DNA of 38,442 nucleotides, from assembly GCA_031277715.1 (NCBI GenBank), contig JAITLW010000080.1, positions 1 through 38,442 on the forward strand, read 5' to 3'. This document shows, piece by piece, positions 8,207 to 16,643 of this stretch. A model generated the notes under the pieces. It was given only the letters and a program-made list of their open reading frames with translations. It ran no database searches and was not told where the DNA came from. The number at the start of each line of letters is the position of its first letter. The stretch's first letter is position 1. A program made the translations under genes and the position numbers. This DNA comes from Sphingobacterium sp. GTDB lineage: Bacteria > Bacteroidota > Bacteroidia > Sphingobacteriales > Sphingobacteriaceae.

Positions 8207-8237
8207 TTGCACACACGGTTTTTAAAATTGAAATTTG
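8207..8237 (+). promoter_or_regulatory. Promoter before the Ada-like gene
   Basis: TTG at 8207-8209 and GAAATTTG at 8230-8237 (one mismatch to TAnnTTTG), 20 nt apart, fit the Bacteroidota -33/-7 layout. The ATG at 8241 follows 3 nt later, so the mRNA may be leaderless. Confidence 0.4.
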
Positions 8238-8240
8238 TGT

Positions 8241-9083
8241 ATGAATGAGAAAGAGAGACATTGGAATTACGAGCGTATAGCACAAGCAATAGCTTTTATC
8301 AAAGACAATTTCGATAGGCAACCTAGCTTGGATGACATCGCGGCACATATCCATCTAAGCCCATTTCACTGCCAGCGGTTATTTCACGAATGGGCAGGCA
8401 CTACGCCTAAAAAATTCTTGCAATACATCAGTCTGAACCACGCAAAATCGTTGCTTCAGAAATCGGAATCAATTTCTGAAACGACGTTTAAGACGGGACT
8501 CAGTAGCAGTAGCCGCCTGCATGAACTTTTCGTCAAACTAGAGGGAATGACTCCCCATGAATACCGTAATGGAGGCGAAGGTTTGGTGATAACATACGAC
8601 TATGCAAACACTTCCTTTGGAGAAATAATTATCGCTGCAACAGAAAAAGGAATTTGCCATATCGCATTCATAACCGATCGAGACAATGGAGTGAAAAATC
8701 TAGAAGGACGATTTCCGAATGCCTCGTTTAAAGAGTCCTCCTCTCCTTTTCATCAGCAGGTCCGCAACTTTATGAATGGCGAAAAAGATTCCAAGGAACC
8801 AATAAAACTACATGTGAAAGGGACGGCATTTCAGCTAAAAGTTTGGGAAGCCTTACTTCAGATTCCTTTGGGTGAGCTGGAGACCTATGGACGAATTGCA
8901 GAACATATCGGCAACCCAAAAGCTTCCAGAGCTGTAGGAACTGCCATTGGCAGCAATCCGATTGCTTACCTCATTCCCTGCCATCGTGTAATACAGGCCT
9001 CGGGGATAGTGGGAGGATACATGTGGGGACCTACCCGTAAAACAGCTATAATAGGCTGGGAAAACGCACAAATAATACCTTAA
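8241..9083 (+). CDS. AraC-type HTH / methylated-DNA-protein-cysteine methyltransferase
   Basis: A 280-residue two-domain alkylation-repair protein. Residues 1-100 form an AraC-type DNA-binding domain with two helix-turn-helix units (LDDIAAHIHLSPFHCQRLF and a weaker second). Residues about 115-280 form an O6-alkylguanine-DNA alkyltransferase; the acceptor cysteine is Cys247 in PCHRVIQ, followed by the usual GxYxxG-like VGGYMWG. It lacks the N-terminal zinc domain (Ada Cys38 domain) that senses phosphotriester damage in E. coli Ada, so it is an Ada-like half. The start is the ATG at 8241; an upstream TTG is not needed. alkB follows 10 nt later. Confidence 0.92.
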   Translation: MNEKERHWNYERIAQAIAFIKDNFDRQPSLDDIAAHIHLSPFHCQRLFHEWAGTTPKKFLQYISLNHAKSLLQKSESISETTFKTGLSSSSRLHELFVKLEGMTPHEYRNGGEGLVITYDYANTSFGEIIIAATEKGICHIAFITDRDNGVKNLEGRFPNASFKESSSPFHQQVRNFMNGEKDSKEPIKLHVKGTAFQLKVWEALLQIPLGELETYGRIAEHIGNPKASRAVGTAIGSNPIAYLIPCHRVIQASGIVGGYMWGPTRKTAIIGWENAQIIP

Positions 9084-9093
9084 TCCCTTGCCG

Positions 9094-9693
9094 ATGAAAT
9101 TATTTTCGCTCGATGAACCGGACAAAAACTGGTTGCCTTACGATGGTACGGTCAACTACTATGGCGTTATCCTGTCCAATCCGGAGCACTATTTCCGTGT
9201 GCTACATAACGATATCGCATGGCTTCACGATGAGGCGGTAATTTTTGGGAAACACATCTTTACGAAACGAATGGTGGCCTGGTATGGCGACCTACCGTTT
9301 GAATATACCTATTCAGGGATTCAAAAAACAGCCCTCCCTTGGATTGACTCTCTGCTAGAACTGAAAGAAATTGTGGAAAAGCAGTCTAATGAGACGTTCA
9401 ATTCCTGTTTATTGAACCTGTATAACGACGGCTCGGAGGGCATGGCCTGGCACAGTGATGGCGAAAAAGATCTAAAGAAAGATGGTGCGATAGCCTCTTT
9501 GACTTTTGGAGCGGAACGAAAGTTCTGTTTTAAGCACAAGGAGAGTAAAGAAAAAGTAGACCTGGTACTGGAGCACGGCTCCTTATTGATTATGAAAGGC
9601 ACTACACAGACGCATTGGATGCACCGCTTGCCCCCAACAAAAAAAACACACGGACCGCGGATTAATCTAACTTTTAGAACTATCGAAAGATAA
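9094..9693 (+). CDS. alkB: AlkB-family alpha-ketoglutarate-dependent dioxygenase
   Basis: A 199-residue oxidative demethylase that repairs 1-methyladenine and 3-methylcytosine in nucleic acids using Fe(II) and 2-oxoglutarate. The iron ligands are the HxD of WHSDGE (His120, Asp122) and the His in HWMHRLP; GPRINLTFR carries the 2-oxoglutarate-binding arginines. NLYNDG before the HxD is typical of the ALKBH2/3-like group. It lies 10 nt after the Ada-like gene, making an alkylation-repair pair. Start: ATG at 9094; the in-frame TTG 6 nt upstream is less likely. Confidence 0.93.
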   Translation: MKLFSLDEPDKNWLPYDGTVNYYGVILSNPEHYFRVLHNDIAWLHDEAVIFGKHIFTKRMVAWYGDLPFEYTYSGIQKTALPWIDSLLELKEIVEKQSNETFNSCLLNLYNDGSEGMAWHSDGEKDLKKDGAIASLTFGAERKFCFKHKESKEKVDLVLEHGSLLIMKGTTQTHWMHRLPPTKKTHGPRINLTFRTIER

Positions 9694-9731
9694 ACTATAG
9701 GGATTAAGCGCTAGGCTAGATCCCTAAAAAG

Positions 9732-9758
9732 AAAGGGGGGCCGATATGGACTCCCTTT
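9732..9758. terminator. Possible terminator between alkB and ddl
   Basis: AAAGGGGG and CTCCCTTT can pair (one G-T) around an 11-nt loop in the 71-nt gap between the convergent alkB and ddl genes. A T-rich stretch follows on the plus strand. A moderate hairpin, serving either gene. Confidence 0.35.
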
Positions 9759-9764
9759 TACTAT

Positions 9765-10769
9765 TTATTTTTTTAATGCTGCCTCTATAAGCTCAGCATA
9801 AAAATCACCTTCTTTCATCCCATAAGCGCGTACCTGCTGTGGTATAAAACTTTGCGCAGTCTGCCCTGGAATCGTATTGATCTCAATAAAATAAAACTTG
9901 TCGGTATCGTGCTCCAAGAAGAAATCGACACGGACCATTCCCTTACAATCTAATCGAACATAGATCTCCCTAATAATCCGGGCTGCGCGATCGCGTTGCT
10001 CTTCATTCAAGTCTGCCGGTGTTATCTCTTCGGTTAGTCCTGGAATATACTTGGCCTCAAAGTCAAAAAACTCCCGTGTCGTACGTACTTCAGTAGCGGG
10101 CAGCACAACCAATTCGCCTTTAGCATTTCTAAAGATACCTTGCGAAAACTCTCTTCCTTGCACAAACTCTTCGACCAACACCTGCTTACCGGTATTCTCG
10201 GCATCAAAGGCTTTGTCCAATGCCTCCTGCAACTGTGCAGCTTCTTTGACTTTAGTCATACCGATACTCGACCCGCCAGCATTGGGTTTGACAAAATAAG
10301 GTAACCCTAGCTTTTCTTCGACCAGACGAACGCCGTCTTGACGGTGGTTTTCAAATAGCAATACCGACTTAGCAACATTGATCTCTGGAATATCTGCCAA
10401 AATAGATTTGGTATAGCCCTTATTCATTGTCAGCGCAGAGGTCAAAGCACCACATGAGGTATAAGGCAGTCCGATCATATCAAAATACCCCTGCAAACGT
10501 CCATCCTCTCCAGGTGTACCGTGCAAAATAATTAAAGCAACATCGAAAAGAATCTTATCTCCATTGATGTGCAAGGAGAAGTCGTCTTTTTTAACGGGCA
10601 CTTTCTCTCCCTCACCTACATTCCCGTACCACCCCTCATTCGTGATATCAATGATATACACATCGTACTTACTTTTATCCAATTGACTATAGACAAAAGC
10701 CGAACTTTTATAAGACACCTCGGCTTCACCCGTAAATCCACCGGTAATTAACGCTACTTTTGTTTTCAT
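9765..10769 (-). CDS. ddl: D-alanine--D-alanine ligase
   Basis: A 334-residue ATP-grasp enzyme that makes the D-Ala-D-Ala dipeptide of peptidoglycan in the cytoplasm. It starts KVALITGGFTGEAEVS, has HGTPGEDGRLQGYFDMIGLPYT (about residues 84-105), the ATP-binding loop PNAGGSSIGMTKV (about 163-175) and the C-terminal FIEINTIPGQTAQSFIPQQ. All family landmarks are intact. It points away from the PASTA-mltG run, sharing a 356-nt intergenic region, so the two cell-wall transcripts are divergent neighbours. The start ATG gives the canonical beta-strand N-terminus. Confidence 0.96.
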   Translation of the reverse strand: MKTKVALITGGFTGEAEVSYKSSAFVYSQLDKSKYDVYIIDITNEGWYGNVGEGEKVPVKKDDFSLHINGDKILFDVALIILHGTPGEDGRLQGYFDMIGLPYTSCGALTSALTMNKGYTKSILADIPEINVAKSVLLFENHRQDGVRLVEEKLGLPYFVKPNAGGSSIGMTKVKEAAQLQEALDKAFDAENTGKQVLVEEFVQGREFSQGIFRNAKGELVVLPATEVRTTREFFDFEAKYIPGLTEEITPADLNEEQRDRAARIIREIYVRLDCKGMVRVDFFLEHDTDKFYFIEINTIPGQTAQSFIPQQVRAYGMKEGDFYAELIEAALKK

Positions 10770-10863
10770 TTAGAATATAATTATTTATGAGCAAGGCCTG
10801 CTAAGATATGAACGCTTATCATGCATCCACCCTACGAAGGGACATTAGCTAGTTTAACTCCCA

Positions 10864-10871
10864 CAAACCTA
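10864..10871 (-). promoter_or_regulatory. Candidate -7 box for ddl
   Basis: Minus-strand TAGGTTTG matches TAnnTTTG exactly, about 95 nt upstream of the ddl start codon. No -33 TTG is seen at the usual distance. Confidence 0.35.
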
Positions 10872-11020
10872 AAAAAAATGTACATCATTCGCTAATACAT
10901 AACTCATAAAAAGACAGCCAATAAGTCTTTTTGGAGCGATAGCATCCACTTATACCGACAAAACAGGAGTCCCCTTAGCTAGTCCGGCCTGAATACTTGA
11001 CCCTTTAAAAGGAAATATAA

Positions 11021-11051
11021 TTTGTGATACGGGGAAAAACGAATATTTTTG
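11021..11051 (+). promoter_or_regulatory. Promoter for the PASTA-mltG run
   Basis: TTTG at 11021-11024 (-33) and TATTTTTG at 11044-11051 (-7, exact consensus) are 19 nt apart, the best-spaced promoter in the window. It predicts a leader of about 70 nt before the ATG at 11126. Confidence 0.65.
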
Positions 11052-11125
11052 CTTAGGAAAACTACATTGTAAAAAAAGCTTCTACCTTTTTAGTAGAACA
11101 CAAGGATTTATATAAATTTCATTTC

Positions 11126-11878
11126 ATGTCCAAACTATTGCTTTATCTACGAACAGATGTGTTCAGAAAAAATCTGATTTATGCACTGATCACACTTATC
11201 GTTTTATTTCTCGTAGTATACTTCGGTCTTAAAATCTACACGAAGCACGGCGATGCCCAAGAAGTACCTGTATTAAAGGGGCTCACGATATCGGAAGCCA
11301 AACAGATACTAGACAAAGCGGGATTAGAATACAAAATAGACTCGGTCTATCAAATGGATGCCAAACCAGGCTTAGTTATAGAGCAAGACCCTGAGGCATC
11401 AGCTCTAGTAAAAGGAGGTAGAACAATATACCTAACTATTATCACGCAGGTTGCACCAGAGATTGCACTACCCGATGTTATTGAAAAGAACCTTATTGAG
11501 GCATCTGCAATCTTAAAAAACCATAATTTAAAAATTAAAGACACCATTTATATCAACGACATCGCACGCGACGTTGTATTAGGTATTCAATTTGGTGGTC
11601 AAAAAATTAATGCTGGAAGAATGATTTCCAAAGGATCTTCGATCACCGTGGTACTGGGGAATGGAAAAGGAGCCAACGAAGTTGAAGTTCCGATGTTATT
11701 GAACCTCACCCTATCGGAAGCTAAATTTGCACTGCAGGGGCTAGGGCTCCATATTGGCGCGATATCTGGAGCAATCACCGATTCGACTACAGCTCGTGTC
11801 ATCGCACAATCCCCAGATTCGACCTCACGCTTTATTAGCATTGGTACACCAATCAACTTGACACTATCTAACGACTAG
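11126..11878 (+). CDS. Membrane-anchored PASTA-domain protein
   Basis: A 250-residue protein with a short cytoplasmic N-terminus, one membrane segment (about residues 17-37) and three successive PASTA domains outside: VPVLKGLTISEAKQILDKAG (about 49-110), LPDVIEKNLIEASAILKNH (about 114-180) and VPMLLNLTLSEAKFALQGLG (about 188-250). PASTA domains bind peptidoglycan or beta-lactam-like ligands in Ser/Thr kinases and PBPs; here there is no kinase or penicillin-binding domain. It sits opposite ddl and 2 nt before mltG, so a role in cell-wall assembly is a reasonable inference. The ATG at 11126 gives a good anchor. Confidence 0.9.
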   Translation: MSKLLLYLRTDVFRKNLIYALITLIVLFLVVYFGLKIYTKHGDAQEVPVLKGLTISEAKQILDKAGLEYKIDSVYQMDAKPGLVIEQDPEASALVKGGRTIYLTIITQVAPEIALPDVIEKNLIEASAILKNHNLKIKDTIYINDIARDVVLGIQFGGQKINAGRMISKGSSITVVLGNGKGANEVEVPMLLNLTLSEAKFALQGLGLHIGAISGAITDSTTARVIAQSPDSTSRFISIGTPINLTLSND

Positions 11879-11880
11879 AC

Positions 11881-12921
11881 ATGACAGCAAAAAAAGCTTT
11901 CCCTACTTGGTTAAAAGGAATTTTAATCGCAGTCCTAATCATCGGTGCTTTTATCGGATGGAAGGCATACCAGATTTTCTGGGGACCATCTGTTACCGAT
12001 GCGCAGGAATACCTATACGTACATACCAATGATAACTATGAGAGTGTACTACGCCGTATCAGGCAGGAGAATCTCGTAAATGATCCCGAACACTTTAATA
12101 TCGTGGCTAAAGCGATGGATTTTCCAGAGAGTGTTAAAGCTGGACGTTACAAACTGACTCCCGGTATGAGCAACCGAAAATTGATAGGCAATCTGAGGGC
12201 TGGTCTACAAGATCCAGTGAAACTGCGTTTCGCTAATATCCGCCTTAAAGAAAACCTCGCAGGTCTACTAGGCAAAAGTTTTGAAGCAGATTCTGCACAG
12301 TTTAGCACTATCTTAAACAATGAAGCTGTTGCGGAACAGTACGGCTTTACCAAAGATAATTTCTTTGCGATGTTTATCCCCAACACGTACAACATCTATT
12401 GGAATACATCGCCGGATAAAGTAATCGAACGTCTGAACGAAGAGTATAAAAAATTCTGGACCGATGAACGAAAGGAAAAAGCAAAAAAACAAAATCTCAC
12501 ACCTGTGGAAGTCTCAATTCTGGCTTCTATTGTGCGAGGCGAAGCACTGCACAACGATGAGATGCCACAGATTGCGGGACTATACCTGAATAGGCTGAAA
12601 AAAGGAATGCTTTTACAAGCAGACCCTACTGTTATTTTTGCAAATAACGATTTCACTATCCGCCGGGTATTGAACAGACACCTTACTATCGACAATCCTT
12701 ATAACACCTATCGGTATAAAGGTCTGCCTCCAGGCCCTATCACAATGGCGCCTATTGTGGCTATTGATGCTGTTCTCAACCCAGCACAACATGACTATAT
12801 CTACATGTGTGCGAAAGAAGATTTCTCGGGTTACCATGCGTTTGCAACGACAGTGACGGAGCACCTGGTCAATGCGCGGAAGTTCCAAAAAGCTTTGGAC
12901 GACAGAAATATCAAAAAATAG
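11881..12921 (+). CDS. mltG: Endolytic murein transglycosylase MltG
   Basis: A 346-residue inner-membrane enzyme that cleaves nascent glycan strands and is thought to set their length. Membrane anchor at residues 11-30, a LysM-like region (about 40-100), then the YceG catalytic domain with SILASIVRGEALHNDEMPQ (about 216-234), whose Glu in GEA aligns with the conserved catalytic glutamate, LYLNRLKKGMLLQADPTVIF, and the closing YNTYRYKGLPPGPI motif. Follows the PASTA gene by 2 nt, so both are made from the same mRNA. It starts at the ATG directly after that stop codon. Confidence 0.95.
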   Translation: MTAKKAFPTWLKGILIAVLIIGAFIGWKAYQIFWGPSVTDAQEYLYVHTNDNYESVLRRIRQENLVNDPEHFNIVAKAMDFPESVKAGRYKLTPGMSNRKLIGNLRAGLQDPVKLRFANIRLKENLAGLLGKSFEADSAQFSTILNNEAVAEQYGFTKDNFFAMFIPNTYNIYWNTSPDKVIERLNEEYKKFWTDERKEKAKKQNLTPVEVSILASIVRGEALHNDEMPQIAGLYLNRLKKGMLLQADPTVIFANNDFTIRRVLNRHLTIDNPYNTYRYKGLPPGPITMAPIVAIDAVLNPAQHDYIYMCAKEDFSGYHAFATTVTEHLVNARKFQKALDDRNIKK

Positions 12922-12983
12922 AGTTAGAAGGTTAGAGGTAAAATCGTAAAAAGGTTAAAGCGGGAAACCGCTAAGAATCCCAA

Positions 12984-13008
12984 TACGCAATACTTCGGTA
13001 CGCAATAC
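12984..13008 (+). repeat. Short direct repeat between mltG and the thioesterase gene
   Basis: TACGCAATAC occurs at 12984-12993 and 12999-13008, separated by TTCGG, in the 92-nt gap. The gap otherwise holds only purine-rich GGTTAGA-type sequence; no terminator is evident, so transcription may read through to the next gene. Confidence 0.6.
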
Positions 13009-13013
13009 TAAAA

Positions 13014-13421
13014 ATGTTTATATACGAACACCAACTACGGATACGATACGCGGAAACAGACCAAATGGGCTATGTCTATTACGGCAACTATGCGGCCTTC
13101 TATGAAGTAGCACGTACGGAGATGCTCCGCCAGACTGGTATATCCTACAAACAGTTAGAAGACATGGGGGTCATGATGCCTGTGCTGGAGATGCACACAA
13201 AGTATTTACAGCCCGCTAAATATGATGAGCTCATCACGATCAAGACCACTATCCGTGAAAGGCCCAATGTCCGTATCAACTTCGAGTATGAAATCTGCAA
13301 TGAACAGGGGACATTGCTCAATACTGGCAGTACTCAATTGGTATTTGTGGATAAGAAAAAAAATAGGCCCTGTCGAGCTCCAGATATTTTTCTGGAGAAA
13401 ATAGCGCCTTATTTTACATAG
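13014..13421 (+). CDS. Acyl-CoA thioesterase, YbgC/4HBT hotdog family
   Basis: A 135-residue hotdog-fold thioesterase that hydrolyses acyl-CoA. The family motif RYAETDQMGYVYYGNYAAFY (about residues 10-29) carries the catalytic Asp, followed by EVARTEMLR. Length and motif order match the YbgC/FadM group; the preferred acyl chain cannot be read from sequence. It lies 92 nt after mltG and 11 nt before the BrkB gene, and may belong to the same transcript. Confidence 0.9.
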   Translation: MFIYEHQLRIRYAETDQMGYVYYGNYAAFYEVARTEMLRQTGISYKQLEDMGVMMPVLEMHTKYLQPAKYDELITIKTTIRERPNVRINFEYEICNEQGTLLNTGSTQLVFVDKKKNRPCRAPDIFLEKIAPYFT

Positions 13422-13432
13422 AAAAATCCTAA

Positions 13433-14404
13433 ATGAAAAAGCTACATGACAGCCTGCTCCATCTAAGACCTTACGACAGATTTATCGAATGGTCCAAGAC
13501 GGCGGTTCTGCCGGGATTCAGCAATCTACCGCTGTACACTGTAGCCGTATTTTTCTTTCAGGAAATCAAAAGAGAAGCGATCCTTAACAAGGCCTCTTCT
13601 CTGGCATATAACTTTATGCTAGCGATATTCCCAGGTATCATCTTTCTATTCACACTCATCCCCTATATCCCTATCAACAATTTTCAAGAGGGGCTGATGG
13701 ACTTCCTAGCCATAGTCATCCCTTTGGAGGCTTTCGCCGCCATAGAATCCACCTTAGAAGATATTATTAAAAATCAAAACGGCGGACTCATGTCCTTTGG
13801 TTTTCTGTTGGCAACATTTTTTTCGACAAATGGAGTCACGAACCTAATGATGGCTTTCAATAAGTCTTCATTGACCCGCGAAAAAAGAAGTTGGGGCCAC
13901 CGACGTCTCATCGCCCTAGGGCTATCATTTGCGATCATTGTAGCCTTGACTATAGGTATAGCGGTTTTTACTGGCGCGGGTATGATCATTACTTACCTTA
14001 AAGACCATATTACATATGAAATGTCTTGGTTTTGGACTTTCGTGGTAAAAGCTGCACGATGGATTATTCTATTCGCCATCTATTTTAGTACGGTCAGCAT
14101 GCTTTACAAGTTTGGCCCTTCGGCTTCCAAACGATGGAAACTCTTTAGCCCGGGCGCGACATTAGCGACGATCCTGGCTATCCTTACCTTTTCTGGTTTT
14201 GTATACTACATCAATAACTTCAATGCTTACAACAAACTATATGGCTCTATCGGTACTATCATCGTAATGATGATATGGATGTATCTCAATTCACTTATCC
14301 TATTAATTGGTTTTGAGCTGAATGCAAGTATCACACTCTCTAAACAAAGCATTAAGATTGTCAAGCCTAAAGTTTACAATTCTTTCAAACAACCTTCTAA
14401 TTAA
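13433..14404 (+). CDS. YihY/BrkB-family membrane protein
   Basis: A 323-residue integral membrane protein of the YihY/virulence-factor BrkB family (formerly misnamed RNase BN). Six hydrophobic segments are visible (about residues 58-77, 92-110, 117-140, 160-183, 202-225, 238-262 and a last one near 270-296, partly joined). Family landmarks: KASSLAYNFMLAIFPGIIFL near residue 48-67, and the C-terminal YGSIGTIIVMMIWMYLNSLI. Its molecular function is unsettled. Same strand and 11 nt after the thioesterase gene, so likely an operon partner. Confidence 0.88.
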   Translation: MKKLHDSLLHLRPYDRFIEWSKTAVLPGFSNLPLYTVAVFFFQEIKREAILNKASSLAYNFMLAIFPGIIFLFTLIPYIPINNFQEGLMDFLAIVIPLEAFAAIESTLEDIIKNQNGGLMSFGFLLATFFSTNGVTNLMMAFNKSSLTREKRSWGHRRLIALGLSFAIIVALTIGIAVFTGAGMIITYLKDHITYEMSWFWTFVVKAARWIILFAIYFSTVSMLYKFGPSASKRWKLFSPGATLATILAILTFSGFVYYINNFNAYNKLYGSIGTIIVMMIWMYLNSLILLIGFELNASITLSKQSIKIVKPKVYNSFKQPSN

Positions 14405-14463
14405 GCATTGAATCGCGACTTACGCTTTCTGTGGTGTCGAAAACTTTTTTTTCACATAAAATA

Positions 14464-14491
14464 TTGTAAATAAAAGTTTTTCGTATCTTTG
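14464..14491 (+). promoter_or_regulatory. rpsA promoter
   Basis: TTG at 14464-14466 and TATCTTTG at 14484-14491 (exact -7 consensus), with a 17-nt spacer. The predicted leader is about 34 nt and includes the only strong Shine-Dalgarno sequence in this window (AAGGAG at 14513-14518). Confidence 0.65.
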
Positions 14492-14529
14492 CACTTCCTA
14501 CAATGTAGGGAAAAGGAGATAATTAATTA

Positions 14530-16464
14530 ATGGCAAAAAAACAAGAAGCAGAAAAAGAGTTAGCGGCGAAAAACGCAGAGCTACAAGGTGCTGACACTAA
14601 AGTAGTGAAAGACACTGAAAAGATTGAGTCTGAAGCTGATTCAAACTTAATCGACGAAATCAAATCCAACACATGGATTACTCCAGCTGGAGATTTTGAT
14701 TGGGATGCTGACGAGAAAGCTTTCGGTAATTACAGCGAAGCAGAACGTACAAAAATGGAAGAACAGTACGCAGGTACTTTCAACCAAATCAACCAAGGCG
14801 AAATTATTGAAGGTATCGTGGTATCTATCAATAGTAAAGATGTGGTTTTGAATGTTGGTTTCAAATCAGATGGTCTTGTAGCAAAAACTGAGTTTCGTGA
14901 TCTTCCTGATTTAAAAATCGGGGATACTGTAGACGTATTTGTTGAATCACAAGAGGATGCAAATGGTCAATTAGTATTGTCACGTAAGCGTGCGAAAACT
15001 CAAAAATCATGGGAATCTATCAACGAAGCATTGGAAAATGATGCTATCATCGATGGTTTCGTAAAATCACGTACTAAAGGTGGTTTGATCGTAGACATCA
15101 AAGGTGTAGAAGCTTTCTTACCTGGATCTCAAATCGACATCAAACCTATTCGTGACTACGATATCTATGTAGGAAAAACTATGGAATTCAAAGTTGTGAA
15201 AATCAACCACGAATTCAAAAACGTAGTAGTTTCGCATAAGGTATTGATCGAGGACGATTTAGAAAACCAAAAATCAGAGATTGTTTCTAAATTAGAAAAA
15301 GGTCAAGTATTAGAAGGTACTGTTAAAAACATTACTGATTTCGGTGTGTTCATCGATTTAGGTGGTGTAGATGGTTTACTTCACATTACTGATATTTCTT
15401 GGGGACGCATCGAGCATCCAAGAGAAGTATTGGCATTAGACCAAACAATCAATGTTGTTGTATTAGACTTTGATGACGAGAAAAAACGTATCGCATTAGG
15501 TTTGAAACAACTTTCTCAACACCCTTGGGAATCTTTAGATACAGCTTTAGAAATCGGTTCTAAAGTAAAAGGTAAAATCGTTACTGTTGCTGACTACGGT
15601 GCTTTCTTAGAAATCATCCCAGGAGTAGAAGGATTGATCCACGTATCTGAAATGTCATGGTCTCAAAACCTACGTTCTCCTCAAGAGTTCTTAAAAGTAG
15701 GTGATGAAATCGAAGCTCAAATCTTAACGTTAGATCGTGAAGACCGTAAAATGAGCTTAGGTATCAAACAATTGACTCCAGATCCTTGGCAAAATATCAC
15801 AGAGCGTTACCCAGTAGGTTCTAAACAATCAGCTGTTGTTAAAAACATGACTAACTTCGGTGTATTTGTTGAACTAGAAGACGGTATCGATGGTTTAATC
15901 CACATCTCTGATCTTTCTTGGTCTAAAAAAATCAACCACCCTAACGAATTCACTAAAGTTGGTGAAACATTAGACGTAGTTGTTTTAGAATTAGATGAAG
16001 AAAACCGTAAGTTATCTTTAGGTCACAAACAATTAGAAGAAAATCCTTGGGATACTTTTGAAACAATCTTTACTGAAGGTTCAATTCACGAAGGAACTGT
16101 TATCAAAGTAGGTGAAAAAGGAGATATCGTAGCTTTACAGTACGGTGTAGAAGGATTCTGTCCATCTAAACACTCTGTAAAAGAAGACGGTAGTGCTTTG
16201 AAAGTTGATGACGCAACAGAGTTCAAAATTATTGAATTCAATAAAGAGAACAAACGTCTAGTTATTTCTCACTCTCGTATCTGGGAAGATGCTAAAGAAG
16301 AAGTTCGCAAAGAAGAATCTAACAGCCGTAAAAAAGATGCTAAAGCTGCATCAACTGCTGTTAAAAAAGTAAAAGATTCTGTTGAGAAATCTACTTTAGG
16401 TGACCTTGGTGTATTAGCTCAATTAAAAGAGCAAATGGAAGGTGATGAAAAAAAATCTAAATAA
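14530..16464 (+). CDS. rpsA: 30S ribosomal protein S1
   Basis: A 644-residue mRNA-binding ribosomal protein. A Lys/Glu-rich N-terminal extension (residues 1-90) is followed by six S1/OB-fold repeats (about 92-160, 180-245, 262-332, 350-418, 435-505, 522-590). The central ones carry GVFID(L)-GGVDGLLHITDISW-type cores, and the tail is Lys/Ala-rich. S1 repeats 3-6 are the most conserved. Codon use is visibly more biased (many TTA, GAA, GGT, ATC, AAA) than in neighbours, as expected for a highly expressed gene. It has an upstream promoter, an AAGGAG site 11 nt from the ATG, and a strong downstream terminator: a monocistronic unit. Confidence 0.96.
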   Translation: MAKKQEAEKELAAKNAELQGADTKVVKDTEKIESEADSNLIDEIKSNTWITPAGDFDWDADEKAFGNYSEAERTKMEEQYAGTFNQINQGEIIEGIVVSINSKDVVLNVGFKSDGLVAKTEFRDLPDLKIGDTVDVFVESQEDANGQLVLSRKRAKTQKSWESINEALENDAIIDGFVKSRTKGGLIVDIKGVEAFLPGSQIDIKPIRDYDIYVGKTMEFKVVKINHEFKNVVVSHKVLIEDDLENQKSEIVSKLEKGQVLEGTVKNITDFGVFIDLGGVDGLLHITDISWGRIEHPREVLALDQTINVVVLDFDDEKKRIALGLKQLSQHPWESLDTALEIGSKVKGKIVTVADYGAFLEIIPGVEGLIHVSEMSWSQNLRSPQEFLKVGDEIEAQILTLDREDRKMSLGIKQLTPDPWQNITERYPVGSKQSAVVKNMTNFGVFVELEDGIDGLIHISDLSWSKKINHPNEFTKVGETLDVVVLELDEENRKLSLGHKQLEENPWDTFETIFTEGSIHEGTVIKVGEKGDIVALQYGVEGFCPSKHSVKEDGSALKVDDATEFKIIEFNKENKRLVISHSRIWEDAKEEVRKEESNSRKKDAKAASTAVKKVKDSVEKSTLGDLGVLAQLKEQMEGDEKKSK

Positions 16465-16482
16465 AATCCATTAGATTTATAT

Positions 16483-16510
16483 AAAGGCCCCCAAAAGGGG
16501 CCTTTTTTTT
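16483..16510 (+). terminator. rpsA terminator
   Basis: AAAGGCCCC and GGGGCCTTT form a 9-bp GC-rich stem with a 5-nt loop (CAAAA), followed by an unbroken T-run: a textbook intrinsic terminator just after rpsA. Confidence 0.92.
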
Positions 16511-16643
16511 GTTCAAGACCTTACCTCCTAAGAGCTAAATATATAGTCCACACTTGTATACTAGTCTTTAATACATTATTTTTAACCTCAATAATAAAAA
16601 AACTGATATCCACTAGCTTGTAATTAGAAATTTGCCCGTTGTG

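Larger units (their letters stand above)
10770..11125. other. Divergent intergenic region, ddl / PASTA gene
   Basis: No gene seen in 356 nt. It holds a candidate ddl promoter, the PASTA-gene promoter, an 8-bp hairpin (AAAAAGAC at 10908-10915, GTCTTTTT at 10925-10932), and short direct repeats (TTAGCTAGT at 10845 and 10975; GCATCCAC near 10823 and 10942). Whether the repeats bind a regulator is unknown. Confidence 0.5.

Noticed and set aside
12984..13008. TACGCAATAC direct repeat as a regulatory operator
   Set aside because: Ten-base repeat in an AT-rich gap with no palindrome or promoter; could be chance or simple slippage.
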